53,625 nucleotides of DNA from SIG575 sp964507395 (GTDB lineage Bacteria; Bacillota; Clostridia; Oscillospirales; Acutalibacteraceae): assembly GCA_964507395.1 (NCBI GenBank), contig CAZDQE010000007.1:1-53625 (forward strand). Direction: 5' to 3'. This document shows, piece by piece, positions 1 to 7,865 of this stretch. The notes under the pieces were generated by a model. The model saw only the letters and a program-made list of their open reading frames with translations. It was not told the DNA's origin and did not search any database. Each line of letters starts with the position of its first letter. Within the stretch, counting starts at the first letter, position 1. The position numbers and the translations under genes are program-made.

Positions 1-204
1 AAAATGATCACAGTCGCAAAAGACGGTTCTCTTGCATCAAAACGTCAGGTATTAGCATATCTCACAAAAGAAGATGTAGCTAAGAAATTGTTTGATGAAG
101 TTGCTCCTAAATATAAGGAAGTAAACGGCGGCTATTGCCGTATTATCAAGACTGGCCCTCGCCGCGGTGACGCAGCAGAAATGTGCATCATCGAACTCAT
201 CTGA
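1..204 (+). CDS. rplQ: 50S ribosomal protein L17, C-terminal part (cut by window start)
   Basis: The frame is open from base 1, so the gene starts upstream of the window; the internal ATG at 4 is not the start. The visible 67 codons match the C-terminal half of L17: a region rich in Ala and Lys, then NGGYCRIIKTGPRRGDAAEM, the family's most conserved block, and the usual IIEL ending. L17 sits at the peptide exit side of the large subunit. It is normally the last gene of the rpoA-rplQ operon, and the strong terminator right after it fits that. Confidence 0.97.
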   Translation, partial: KMITVAKDGSLASKRQVLAYLTKEDVAKKLFDEVAPKYKEVNGGYCRIIKTGPRRGDAAEMCIIELI

Positions 205-235
205 GTTGTCTGAAGATACGTTAACAAACTAAAAC

Positions 236-272
236 AAACCCGTGTTATTGGAAACAATAACACGGGTTTTCA
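236..272 (+). terminator. Rho-independent terminator of the L17 operon
   Basis: Two perfect 14-base arms (237-250 and 255-268) enclose a GAAA tetraloop and are followed by a T run. It starts 32 bases after the rplQ stop. Confidence 0.93.
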
Positions 273-358
273 TTTGCTTAATAAATTATTGAAAAATTAA
301 TAATGAAAAAATTTCGTCTGCGACGCTGATTTATAATAAAACGAACAGTAACGTTGTA

Positions 359-428
359 GGGAACGGCGGCTTGCGACGTTCCGCGAATGATATATTGTTT
401 TTAACGGTTCGTCGAAAATCGCCGAACC
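359..428. repeat. Two short hairpins in non-coding DNA
   Basis: In the 418-base gene-free stretch 205-622, GGAACG (360-365) pairs with CGTTCC (377-382), and GGTTCG (406-411) pairs with CGAACC (423-428). The opening GTAGGGAACGG resembles the GTAGGGGCG opening of the palindromic repeat at 10357. I see no ORF here. These may be decayed dispersed palindromic repeats, which is inference. Confidence 0.4.
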
Positions 429-455
429 ATACGGTTTTAAATAAACATACATATA

Positions 456-630
456 AATTATAGGGGACCTCTAAAAACCCCTTGCACGAAATTATGTTTG
501 CTCTTTTTCCGTCATATGCACCAAAAATTCTTGTTAATGCGACAGCATAAACTTCAAATTTTTAGCACATCTGACGAAAAAATTTCTAAACATATTTTAT
601 ACAATAGGTTTTTAGAAGTCCCCTATAATT
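456..630. mobile_element. MITE-like palindromic element (~175 bp)
   Basis: The terminal inverted repeats at 456-479 and 607-630 match at 23 of 24 positions; the outer core is TAGGGGAC-TCTAAAAACC. The interior also folds on itself: the segment with CCGTCATATGCACC near 510-530 mirrors the one near 565-585, so the whole unit could form one long imperfect hairpin. It contains no ORF. The right arm covers the stop codon and last codons of the HD-domain gene (stop at 623-625). No target-site duplication is obvious. It looks like a non-autonomous miniature element; its family is not known to me. Confidence 0.6.
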
Positions 631-1303
631 TAACAATATTATTGAGCAATTCAATTCCATTATCATAAGATGAACTGACTTCTCTTAGCATATCGTTGTA
701 GAAAGATTCAGCCGTCTTTCTTCTTTCTTCTGAGATTTCTTTTCCCCGCTTTGTGTAAAATCGGGAATAGATTTTTTCAAGCTTATATTTATATTCCTGA
801 AAAAAAGATGGTGTTTCATCGTTTGTACCGTCAGACACTCTGCCGTCAGGCAAAAGTGAATACAACGGCTCACACATAGCACCCTGATACACAAGCGTCC
901 GTGCAATTCCCAGCGTTCCTGCCGCATCAATTTTGTCAGCGTCAAACAGAATTTTTGCCTCTGTACTTTCAGGGGCATTGTTTTTTCTGAAGCGATGTGA
1001 CGATATGCAGTGTTTCACTTTTTCCGCAAAGGAGACGTCAAAACCGCTTTCTGTTAAGAACTTGTATGCTTTTTCAGCACCTGCTTCAGCGTGACAAATG
1101 GCGGGGTTTTCAGACTGCTCCTGCCTTGCAATGTCATGAAGCAAGCAGGCACAAATCAGCACATCATAGTCTACACAATTTTCTCCTCTTGCAATATCAA
1201 GGGCAGAATATAGCACGCGGTAAATATGCTCCTTGTCATGAGCAGAATCTTTCATGCACTCCAGCATGTAGTTTTCAATTAGCTTAAAAGTTTCTTTGTT
1301 CAT
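623..1303 (-). CDS. HD-domain phosphohydrolase
   Basis: A 226-aa protein of the HD superfamily, metal-dependent phosphohydrolases that often act on nucleotides. Visible ligands are H22/H26 (AHDKEH), the H56-D57 doublet (LLHDIAR), a His-rich stretch around H98-H103, and D121/D126 (FDADKID). The pattern fits the YedJ-type uncharacterised HD proteins; the substrate cannot be told. GAGGT lies 7 bases before the ATG. The start overlaps the Nudix stop by 4 bases (ATGA), so the two are translationally coupled as the last genes of the mannosidase operon. The stop and last codons lie inside the arm of the MITE-like element, so the original C-terminus may have differed. Confidence 0.88.
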   Translation of the reverse strand: MNKETFKLIENYMLECMKDSAHDKEHIYRVLYSALDIARGENCVDYDVLICACLLHDIARQEQSENPAICHAEAGAEKAYKFLTESGFDVSFAEKVKHCISSHRFRKNNAPESTEAKILFDADKIDAAGTLGIARTLVYQGAMCEPLYSLLPDGRVSDGTNDETPSFFQEYKYKLEKIYSRFYTKRGKEISEERRKTAESFYNDMLREVSSSYDNGIELLNNIVKL

Positions 1304-1758
1304 TTTTGACCTCGTTTTTCTTGAACAAATTTTTCAATATACCCAATTTGTGTAGGCATTATGTTTTCGGGTAATTTATCAAGACTGAAAAAACAAAGTT
1401 CTCTGCTCTCACCGTCAGGTTTTAAATCGCCATGAAATTCATTTATTTCATACACAATATCGGTATAATAAACCTCATCCTTATTGGGATACACCATGTG
1501 AACATTAGCCTTGATATCAAATAATTTAGGATTAGCAATATCTAAATTCGTTTCTTCCTTTATTTCTCGGCGTAACGCTTCTTCCAAAGTTTCACCAAGC
1601 TCAATTGCACCGCCGGGAGTACACCACTCTCCTGTGTCAGTTCGTTTTTCCAACAATAATCCTTTTTCCTCATTGTACAAAATCCCCATTGCAGCAACAG
1701 CCATAATCGGGGCATGACCTACAAATTTTCTCATATCACCAATATAACTCATCATCAA
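1300..1758 (-). CDS. Nudix hydrolase
   Basis: A 152-aa Nudix-fold pyrophosphohydrolase. The Nudix box runs from G50 to L72: G50, E56, R64-E65 and E68-E69 are in place, with Asn instead of the usual Gly at position 71 (EETNLD). The box holds the divalent metal used to cleave an X-linked diphosphate. TPGGAIELGE is the typical ADP-ribose/(d)NTP pyrophosphatase form, but specificity is open. GAAGGAG precedes a run of three ATGs, and the first was taken as start. Six bases separate it from the upstream gene and 4 bases overlap the downstream HD gene. Confidence 0.93.
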   Translation of the reverse strand: MMMSYIGDMRKFVGHAPIMAVAAMGILYNEEKGLLLEKRTDTGEWCTPGGAIELGETLEEALRREIKEETNLDIANPKLFDIKANVHMVYPNKDEVYYTDIVYEINEFHGDLKPDGESRELCFFSLDKLPENIMPTQIGYIEKFVQEKRGQK

Positions 1759-1764
1759 ACTCCT

Positions 1765-2400
1765 TCATTTATGAACATTCCATGCAAACTCACATTCGTC
1801 TATGGTTGTTTTGTTTTTTCTCAATGCATCAATTTCTTCAATGCACCTTTTTGTCGTTTCTTCAATATATTCATCCGCCATTTCAGAAGTAAAGAAAAAA
1901 GCATCACCCTCACCGAAACAGTAAAAATCTGTTTTCAGGTCACATAAAAGCTCTTCTGCATCAAAGGGGAACGCCTTGAAGATTTTCTCCTTTTCCAAAC
2001 CTGTAGGCATTCCTATATCTTCTGTTATCTTGTATTTGTCGATAATATATTTGTTGAGCAATTTGTAATCGTTATGAAGTTTTTGAACATTTCCCTCCGG
2101 CATCGGGTCCCAATGGTATTTATCATACACAAAATGTCTGTAAAAAAGATCTCCAACAAGATGAATATAATACCCCAAATACAAATCATTTGAAAGAAGT
2201 TCACTTTTATATGCATTTCTGAAACCTGTCAAGTCATATGTGAGTTTTGTGTTATTCAAAACCTTTATTTTAAAATGACTTGTTGCTTGTTTATACGCAT
2301 CGGGTAAAATTGTTCCAAGCTTAAAACTATTTATGTTATTTATTTTTATAGATTCCAATATTTTATCAGCAATTGCCAAGTGCATTATTCTTGAAGCCAT
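1765..2400 (-). CDS. Zinc-dependent phospholipase C-like protein
   Basis: A 211-aa protein resembling the zinc-dependent phospholipase C / S1-P1 nuclease-like family found in many clostridia. MASRIMHLAIADKIL at the N-terminus, GTILPDAYK near 30, a His-bearing SHF, and YYIHLVGDLFYRHFV (near 97-111) carry the His/Asp residues expected as zinc ligands. There is no signal peptide, so it is probably cytoplasmic, unlike secreted clostridial alpha-toxins. GAGGAG lies 5 bases before the ATG, and 9 bases separate it from the GNAT gene. Substrate unknown. Confidence 0.75.
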   Translation of the reverse strand: MASRIMHLAIADKILESIKINNINSFKLGTILPDAYKQATSHFKIKVLNNTKLTYDLTGFRNAYKSELLSNDLYLGYYIHLVGDLFYRHFVYDKYHWDPMPEGNVQKLHNDYKLLNKYIIDKYKITEDIGMPTGLEKEKIFKAFPFDAEELLCDLKTDFYCFGEGDAFFFTSEMADEYIEETTKRCIEEIDALRKNKTTIDECEFAWNVHK

Positions 2401-2409
2401 AATTTCTCC

Positions 2410-2856
2410 TCACAAATAAAGTCTGTAAATCCTCTGCTTTTTCATGTTCTCTCTGTATGCGAAATAGGTTTTGGGTGGTTTTGTGGTTTCAATTAACTTT
2501 CCGCCAAGCTTTTCAATCGTTTTATAAGAGGCAATATTATTTTCATCACAGGTCAGAATAATCTCTTTCATTCCGTGAGCTTTTGCGACCTGTAAGACCA
2601 ACTTGCATGCTTTCAAAGAAAAGTTATTGCCTCTGAAATTTTCTTCGATTTCATAACCGATATTGCCGTTATAGTAAGAGCTAAAATTGTTGCCGATTCG
2701 CATACTTATTCTGCCGATAAATCTGTCTGACAGAAAAATATCGTAGTAATAAAAAGGCAATGTTTCTTCATCGCCAAAATATTTCCCCGATATTTTCAGC
2801 ATGATTTCGCCGTCCGTCAGAACATCAAAATTATCAAAGAATTGAAATTTTTCCAT
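2410..2856 (-). CDS. GNAT-family N-acetyltransferase
   Basis: A 148-aa GNAT fold. Motif A is YEIEENFRGNNFSLKACKLV, where the usual Q/RxxGxG/A acetyl-CoA loop appears as RGNNFS. Motif B is LTCDENNIASYKTIEKLGG, the typical N-x-AS-x-x-x-x-E-K-x-G block. It should acetylate a small molecule or a protein amine; the acceptor is unknown. It starts 3 bases after the mannosidase stop with a GGAG just inside that gene, so it is the second gene of the operon. Confidence 0.88.
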   Translation of the reverse strand: MEKFQFFDNFDVLTDGEIMLKISGKYFGDEETLPFYYYDIFLSDRFIGRISMRIGNNFSSYYNGNIGYEIEENFRGNNFSLKACKLVLQVAKAHGMKEIILTCDENNIASYKTIEKLGGKLIETTKPPKTYFAYRENMKKQRIYRLYL

Positions 2857-2859
2857 AAT

Positions 2860-5286
2860 TTAAAACTCCGTCAGTTCGCACTCAGAAATTTTTTCACCTG
2901 AAATTCTGAAAGATTTTACTTCAAAGGGTGTGAAAGAAATTCTGAATACATTGTTCTGAATTTTTAGTTCTGTCACTGCATTTTTCTCTGCAGAATTGTA
3001 AAGGTGAACACGAATATCGCACTTTGAAATTTTCTTGTAGCCTGTCATGATAATATCATCGTTTGTGACGGAAACCTCAGTGTCCTTTTTTTCGCCGTTT
3101 CCTGATGGGAAGAAAGCAAGGGCATACGCTTTCTGATTATAACTTTCAGCATCCTTGTCAAGATGAGATACATCTGTGGTCAGGCGAAAATCAAAATCAC
3201 GCTCGCCCATGTCGATATGATTTGAAAAGCGGTCACTGTCAACAATTTTTCTCTCGCGAATGGGATGTGCAGAATAAACTGCGGTGCGCAGGAGTGAAAC
3301 ATTCAGGTCATTTCCGTTTACACTGTAGCCGTGAGTGCCTCTGTTGAGAATTGCAAGACCTTTTTTATTTTCAAAAAGACCGCACCATTTCTGGCAAACA
3401 ACCTCTTTGCCCTCCTTCTCCATTTCCTCTCTGCCGAAAGCCATCTGGGAAATTGCCTTGGGGTTTTCAAAATGAGTAGAGAATGAAAGCTTGAACATTG
3501 TGTTCACATCGTTTATAAACGTCCTCACGTGGATGTCTACGTAAGAATCATTTTTCGGTACAGAATATGTGACAACCGCAAAAGAATTTCTGTTCTTGAA
3601 TGTTGCCTGAATTTTACATCTGACTTCTCCGTTTTCGATAATTCTCACGTTTTCAGAAGTTTCTTCAGGATATCCGTTAAATGCGTTAGCCTCTTCTTTT
3701 GTTACAAGGATAAATTCACCGATTTTCTCGTTAAAACTATCAACTGTCATGCCCCACGGGTCTTCGTTGTCTTTATATGCACTTATTTTTGCACTGCCTG
3801 CAATTATGTAGTCGGTGCCGTCAACCATGTATTTTTCAAGAAGTCCTGTCTTTTTGCTGATGTGAACTTCCATGTTATCATTTCTGACGATAAAGCAGTT
3901 GTCTGTTTCTTCGCAAGAATGAATTGGTCTGCGCTCTGCAGAAATTCTTTTCAGTTCACAATCAAAACGATTGATGCACATAGGCTTCAGCTCTGCACGG
4001 AAAACGACCCTCTTTCGCCAGTCGAGATTCAGGTTTGATTCCTCCTGCTCGTTCTGTGTGGGAAGATGATTTCTGTTTTCATCCCGTACAGTAACGATTG
4101 TAACCTCGTTATCGTTCCAGTTCTGGTCCTCAAGCTGGAATTCTACTTCAATATCCTGAGTAACCGGATACGGATTAGGATTGAAAACAAGAACAGGCAC
4201 TTCACCTGCTTCGCCCTCTTTCTGGCCCTCACAGAGCTTGAAGAAAGCCTTTGCGCAGATTTTTGATGTAATTTCCCTGCCGTAATTCAAAAGCCTTACA
4301 GAGTTCTCCTCGGCGCTTTTAATCATAGAGCCGGGAAGTATGTCATGAAACTCGCAGAAAAGAAGAGCCTTTTCAGCGTTCTGAAGTTCCTTTTCATCAT
4401 AATCAATTCCGCTGACGGCTATCATCTTTTCGCAAACACCAAGGTCATTTTCAAGAGTTCTGTGCAACTGCTTGATTCTCACCATTGAAGTATAGCAGCC
4501 TACCATACAATGCACCATTGACCTGTCAACGACAGTGGTAAGTTTTGATTTGTCAATAAGCCCGAAATACTCATCACAGGAAGAATGCTTAACGAAAATA
4601 TTCTTGTGTTCCTCAATATATTCCTTGATTTTTTCAAGGTCAACTCTTGACGGTCCGCCGCCGTGGTCACCGATTCCCCATGCAAGAAGATTTGGTCCGT
4701 CAACTGCATCATCAAGAAAACGGTCTATCTTTTCTGTTGCCTTACCTTTGCCCGAGTTATAACCGCCATACGCTCTGTGACCGATAATCTCACTGCCGTC
4801 ATAGCCTTTCCAGATAAAGTTTTCTTCATCCACGATTTTGTAGGGACGGTGGAAAATGTAATTCTCAAAACCGCTTTTTTTGAGAATCTGGACAAGTCCC
4901 CTTGTGTGACCGAAGGAATCGAAATTCACTGCAGTTTTTGTTCTGACACCGAATTTTTCAAGAAAATATCGCGTGCCGATTTCCATTTGTCTGATAAAGG
5001 ATTCACCTGAGGGCATAACACAGTCAGGCTGCAGATACCAGCCGCCCATAATATGCCATTTGCCCTCTTTCACTAACTTCTGAATTTTCGCAAAAAGTTC
5101 AGGCTCGTTTTCCTCAACCCATTCATATAGAACCGACTCATTATGATTAAAGATAAACCCGTCATATTCCTCGCAAAAATTTGCGGCAACACGGAATGTA
5201 GAAATAGCCTCAGCCATTCCTTCCTGCCTTTGCCACAGCCATACGGGATCTAAATGTGCGTTACAAAGTAAATAAAATTCTTTCAT
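2860..5286 (-). CDS. Alpha-mannosidase, glycoside hydrolase family 38
   Basis: An 808-aa retaining alpha-mannosidase. The zinc site shows as H11 and D13 in NAHLDPVWLW, and the catalytic nucleophile is D123 in FDSFGHTRG; both are GH38 hallmarks. The C-terminal half is the all-beta domain of the family. There is no signal peptide, so it is cytosolic, acting on imported mannosides or N-glycan fragments. The frame is open 16 codons further upstream (5334), but GAGGTG lies just before the ATG at 5286 and the homology begins there. It heads a five-gene minus-strand operon (GNAT, phospholipase-like, Nudix, HD) with a promoter at 5306-5334. Confidence 0.95.
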   Translation of the reverse strand: MKEFYLLCNAHLDPVWLWQRQEGMAEAISTFRVAANFCEEYDGFIFNHNESVLYEWVEENEPELFAKIQKLVKEGKWHIMGGWYLQPDCVMPSGESFIRQMEIGTRYFLEKFGVRTKTAVNFDSFGHTRGLVQILKKSGFENYIFHRPYKIVDEENFIWKGYDGSEIIGHRAYGGYNSGKGKATEKIDRFLDDAVDGPNLLAWGIGDHGGGPSRVDLEKIKEYIEEHKNIFVKHSSCDEYFGLIDKSKLTTVVDRSMVHCMVGCYTSMVRIKQLHRTLENDLGVCEKMIAVSGIDYDEKELQNAEKALLFCEFHDILPGSMIKSAEENSVRLLNYGREITSKICAKAFFKLCEGQKEGEAGEVPVLVFNPNPYPVTQDIEVEFQLEDQNWNDNEVTIVTVRDENRNHLPTQNEQEESNLNLDWRKRVVFRAELKPMCINRFDCELKRISAERRPIHSCEETDNCFIVRNDNMEVHISKKTGLLEKYMVDGTDYIIAGSAKISAYKDNEDPWGMTVDSFNEKIGEFILVTKEEANAFNGYPEETSENVRIIENGEVRCKIQATFKNRNSFAVVTYSVPKNDSYVDIHVRTFINDVNTMFKLSFSTHFENPKAISQMAFGREEMEKEGKEVVCQKWCGLFENKKGLAILNRGTHGYSVNGNDLNVSLLRTAVYSAHPIRERKIVDSDRFSNHIDMGERDFDFRLTTDVSHLDKDAESYNQKAYALAFFPSGNGEKKDTEVSVTNDDIIMTGYKKISKCDIRVHLYNSAEKNAVTELKIQNNVFRISFTPFEVKSFRISGEKISECELTEF

Positions 5287-5305
5287 TTTCTTCACCTCTG
5301 AGAAG

Positions 5306-5334
5306 AGTATAGCACAGTAAGATAAGAAAAACAA
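5306..5334 (-). promoter_or_regulatory. Promoter of the GH38 operon
   Basis: On the minus strand a -35 TTGTTT (5329-5334) and -10 TATACT (5306-5311) are 17 bases apart. The promoter lies directly after the stop of the small membrane protein gene, with no terminator between, so read-through from that gene is also possible. Confidence 0.6.
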
Positions 5335-5335
5335 T

Positions 5336-5506
5336 TTAATTTTCGTTTTGAACTACAAATAATATTAACATTCCGATAACTATTAACACTCTACCCAAAA
5401 CAGACAATATAAAAGAAAGAACAGGACTTAAAAATAATGCACAAGTACTTAGAATTCCTCCGAAAAGTATAGTCAAAATACTGACAATACGAGTTCCTGA
5501 TTTCAT
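5336..5506 (-). CDS. Small membrane protein (56 aa)
   Basis: An unrecognised 56-aa ORF. The start at 5506 has AGGAGG 7 bases upstream and a near-consensus promoter (5545-5573), so it is very likely real. It reads MKSGTRIVSILTILFGG, then two hydrophobic segments (about residues 7-25 and 27-52) separated by a Pro, and ends VVQNEN, which suggests a two-helix membrane hairpin. The only charged residues are a few basics and the terminal Glu. It is divergent from an XRE regulator and its transcription start lies inside an operator shared in sequence with that regulator. Function unknown; a bacteriocin-immunity, toxin or stress peptide would all fit. Confidence 0.8.
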   Translation of the reverse strand: MKSGTRIVSILTILFGGILSTCALFLSPVLSFILSVLGRVLIVIGMLILFVVQNEN

Positions 5507-5520
5507 TTGTATTCCTCCTT

Positions 5521-5540
5521 TTGCACTTATATAGGTGCAA
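5521..5540. promoter_or_regulatory. Operator 1, 20-bp palindrome
   Basis: TTGCACTTATATAGGTGCAA is palindromic at 18 of 20 positions. It covers the predicted transcription start of the 56-aa membrane protein gene. A second copy is at 5579-5598. The adjacent XRE regulator is the natural candidate ligand (inference). Confidence 0.7.
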
Positions 5541-5544
5541 TTTT

Positions 5545-5573
5545 ATTATAGAAGAATACTATAATAAAGTCAA
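5545..5573 (-). promoter_or_regulatory. Promoter of the small membrane protein gene
   Basis: A -35 TTGACT (5568-5573), a 17-base spacer and a -10 TATAAT (5545-5550) on the minus strand. Initiation would fall near 5538, inside operator 1. On the plus strand a TATAAT at 5560-5565 can serve the XRE gene, with a start just before operator 2. Confidence 0.8.
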
Positions 5574-5578
5574 GAGTT

Positions 5579-5598
5579 TTGTTCCTAAATAAGTGCAA
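5579..5598. promoter_or_regulatory. Operator 2, degenerate copy
   Basis: This 20-base site matches the reverse complement of operator 1 at 17 of 20 positions; one half-site, TAAGTGCAA, is intact. The two copies are 58 bases apart. It lies between the plus-strand TATAAT and the XRE start codon, as expected for autorepression. Confidence 0.6.
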
Positions 5599-5611
5599 AA
5601 GAGTGTGTATT

Positions 5612-5842
5612 ATGAATATTGAAATTGAAAAAAGAATAGGAAAAAATATCCGCATACTGCGCGAAAAGGCGGGTTTGACTCAAGATAATCTTGCAGCAAA
5701 ACTTCAGATTGACGGCTGCGACATTACGAGAAGCGCAATAGCAAAAATTGAAGTAGGGCAGCGTCATCTTTACCCGGACGAAGTGATTTTGATAAAAAAA
5801 GCACTTAATGTAAGTTTTGAAGAGATCTTTGATATGAATTAA
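5612..5842 (+). CDS. XRE-family helix-turn-helix regulator
   Basis: A 76-aa single-domain cro/cI-type regulator. IGKNIRILREKAGLTQDNLA opens helices 1-3, TRSAIAKIEVGQRHLYPDE carries the recognition helix, and the end is ALNVSFEEIFDMN. The frame extends to a TTG at 5579, but that sits in operator 2 with no ribosome binding site, so the ATG at 5612 is preferred. It probably binds the two palindromes in the divergent promoter and controls itself and the small membrane protein. Confidence 0.88.
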   Translation: MNIEIEKRIGKNIRILREKAGLTQDNLAAKLQIDGCDITRSAIAKIEVGQRHLYPDEVILIKKALNVSFEEIFDMN

Positions 5843-5871
5843 AAAATCCCACAGCCTTTCGACTGTGGGAT
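5841..5871 (-). terminator. Terminator of ppa
   Basis: ATCCCACAG (5846-5854) pairs with CTGTGGGAT (5863-5871). On the minus strand it is followed by six T. It lies between the convergent XRE and ppa genes. Confidence 0.88.
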
Positions 5872-5877
5872 AAGTTC

Positions 5878-6408
5878 TTATCTGCAGAAATTTTCGATGT
5901 AATTATCAAGAGCTTTCTGAATAACTTCAACGGCTGCGCCTCTGCCGTTAACCTCGCCTGAGTCTGTTTCTTTGCCCTCAAGAGCTTTGTAAACAGAGAA
6001 GAAATGTCGCATCTCATTGAAAATATGCGGTGGAAGGTCTGAAATATCTTTATAGCCGTGATATGTGGGATCACCGAAAGGAATTGCTATGATTTTTTCG
6101 TCATGTCTGCCGCCGTCAATCATAGAGATGTAGCCGATAGGATAACATCTGACCAGACTCATCGGTTCAAGTGAAGCAGAGCAAAGAACAAGAACATCAA
6201 GGGGGTCTTCATCATCGCCGTATGAACGGGGAATAAAACCGTAGTTTGCAGGGTAATGAGTTGATGTGTAAAGAATTCTGTCCAGCATAAGCAGACCTGT
6301 TTCTTTATCAAGCTCATATTTTTTCTTACTGCCTTTAGGTATTTCTATTACAGCGACAAAATCTTCAGGATTTATTCGTTTGGGGTCGATATCGTGCCAT
6401 ATATTCAT
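5878..6408 (-). CDS. ppa: Inorganic pyrophosphatase (family I)
   Basis: A 176-aa soluble pyrophosphatase that hydrolyses PPi to two phosphates and so pulls biosynthetic reactions forward. The signature DEDPLDVLVL (D-x-D-P-x-D, metal ligands) is near residue 67, with PANYGFIP and the KGSKKKYELD loop before it. Length is typical of the bacterial family I enzyme. It is monocistronic, with its own terminator at 5841-5871. Confidence 0.96.
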   Translation of the reverse strand: MNIWHDIDPKRINPEDFVAVIEIPKGSKKKYELDKETGLLMLDRILYTSTHYPANYGFIPRSYGDDEDPLDVLVLCSASLEPMSLVRCYPIGYISMIDGGRHDEKIIAIPFGDPTYHGYKDISDLPPHIFNEMRHFFSVYKALEGKETDSGEVNGRGAAVEVIQKALDNYIENFCR

Positions 6409-6588
6409 TTAATCATTCCTTTATCTTTTTGTTTATTTTATCACAGACAGAAATAATTGTAAAGAAAAAAACATTTTGACTATTGGAAAAATAAAAAATG
6501 TAATAAAAATAAATATTTTTTTGAGTTTTTTATTGTAATTTTTGGTGAAATGTTATAAAATAGAGTATAAAAACAAGGAGGTATTTTT

Positions 6589-7233
6589 ATGCCAACAGAC
6601 AAAGCATTAAAAATCAAAGCTAAGAGAAAAAATCTTTATCTGCGAGTTGCGGAAGGTCACTTTGCAACAAGCCGTTCTCACAGCAACTATTATATAGACG
6701 TTGCAGCACAGAAGTCGCGTCTTTCAGAAGCAACTGCAATTGCTGAGGAACTTGCAAGTGATTATAAATTTACAACAAAAATCGTTGATACGATTCTGTG
6801 TATTGACGGCACCGAGGTTATCGGCACTTGTTTAGCCCGAGAGCTGACAAAAAATAACTTTATGAACATCAATGCTCACCAGACAATTTACGTTGTAACC
6901 CCCGAAACAATCGGCGGCTCACAGCTTCTTTTCAGGGATAATATTGTGCCTATGATTAACGGTAAGCATGTACTTGTGCTTTCTGTTTCGGTTGCAACAG
7001 GCTTTACAGCAAAAGCTGCAATTGATGCTGTCAAATATTATGGAGGGGATGTTGTAGGTGTGGCATCGATCTTCGCAACAGAGGATGAATGTGACGGCTA
7101 CGAAGTGGCATCTGTTTTTAATCCGGGAGATTTGCCGGGCTACTTCAGTTGTCCTGCTCACGAATGTCCTCTCTGCAAACAAGGTAAAAAGTTAGATGCC
7201 CTTATCAACAGCCACGGTTTCTCAAAACTTTAA
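6589..7233 (+). CDS. Orotate phosphoribosyltransferase-like protein
   Basis: A 214-aa protein of the type I phosphoribosyltransferase fold, in the PyrE-like group of Ruminococcaceae (family placement from memory). AAGGAGGT lies 8 bases before the ATG. The segment GKHVLVLSVSVATGFTAKAA sits where the PRPP-binding loop (hydrophobics, then DD-x-x-TTG) belongs. TG and the flanking strands are kept, but both acidic residues are replaced (SVSVATG). The C-terminus carries CPAHECPLC, a possible metal-binding knuckle not found in standard PyrE. Catalysis of the orotate reaction is therefore doubtful. No pyrimidine genes are nearby. Confidence 0.72.
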   Translation: MPTDKALKIKAKRKNLYLRVAEGHFATSRSHSNYYIDVAAQKSRLSEATAIAEELASDYKFTTKIVDTILCIDGTEVIGTCLARELTKNNFMNINAHQTIYVVTPETIGGSQLLFRDNIVPMINGKHVLVLSVSVATGFTAKAAIDAVKYYGGDVVGVASIFATEDECDGYEVASVFNPGDLPGYFSCPAHECPLCKQGKKLDALINSHGFSKL

Positions 7234-7243
7234 TTTCAACTCA

Positions 7244-7288
7244 AAAAGCTGTATCACCAAATGTCGAGCTTTTGGTGATACAGCTTTT
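7244..7288. terminator. Bidirectional terminator
   Basis: Perfect 18-base arms (7244-7261 and 7271-7288) run from an A tract to a T tract. It serves the phosphoribosyltransferase-like gene and the convergent DUF3592-like gene. Confidence 0.92.
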
Positions 7289-7301
7289 ATCTTACAGATT
7301 T

Positions 7302-7715
7302 TCAGTTGCTTTTCTTTCTTTTTGCATAATGTATTATTTCATAAACGAAAGCACGTGAAGAAGTTACAAACACACCTGCACTTAAATATAGATATCTTAT
7401 ATGTGATTTTTGTGTGCAGATCAAATCGGGATTATCGTAAAGGATTCTGATTTCTTTTGTTTCACCTTCACTATATCCTGCTTTGCTTTCATACCAACTT
7501 ATGTCTGTAAAAGCTTTCCCGTCATAATCGTAACCCGTTTTTACAAAGTAGCCGTCCTGCGATTCTTCAATCTGCTCTACGGTAGCAGTGACTTTAACTG
7601 TGGAATCACAAAAATCTTTTACCTGAAAACAATTAATAGTAAACATGATTGAAGCACATAAAACAACAACAAACATTAAAACAAATTTGTCGCCTTCTTC
7701 GCCGAGTTCCCGCAA
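7302..7715 (-). CDS. DUF3592-like membrane protein, start uncertain
   Basis: A hydrophobic helix (FVLMFVVVLCASIMFTI), a beta-rich stretch (VKVTATVEQIEESQDG, YDYDGKAFTD, IRILYDNPD) typical of DUF3592-like domains, a second hydrophobic helix, and a basic tail (AKRKKSN). The upstream limit is a TTG at 7715; the first ATG is at 7676. Neither has a convincing ribosome binding site, and the frame stays open past the TTG to a TAG near 7821 without an ATG. The 5' end may therefore have been lost or rearranged. Function unknown. Confidence 0.55.
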   Translation of the reverse strand: MRELGEEGDKFVLMFVVVLCASIMFTINCFQVKDFCDSTVKVTATVEQIEESQDGYFVKTGYDYDGKAFTDISWYESKAGYSEGETKEIRILYDNPDLICTQKSHIRYLYLSAGVFVTSSRAFVYEIIHYAKRKKSN

Positions 7716-7865
7716 GGCGGTTTTTGCTTCTCGAATAAAAGTCCTTGTCTTATTACCAAAAGCCTCGCAAGGCGGCAGCCTTGCTGCATTTTTTGCTTCA
7801 ATCCAAGAAATTTTGCTTTTCTACGAAACTGCGAAGCACTTTAAAATGCGAAATTGCGAGTGCAA

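Noticed and set aside
3529..4038. 169-aa plus-strand ORF
   Set aside because: Antisense to the GH38 gene, whose motifs and length are complete.
5579..5611. TTG start extending the XRE protein by 11 residues
   Set aside because: It lies within the second operator copy and lacks a ribosome binding site; homology begins after the ATG at 5612.
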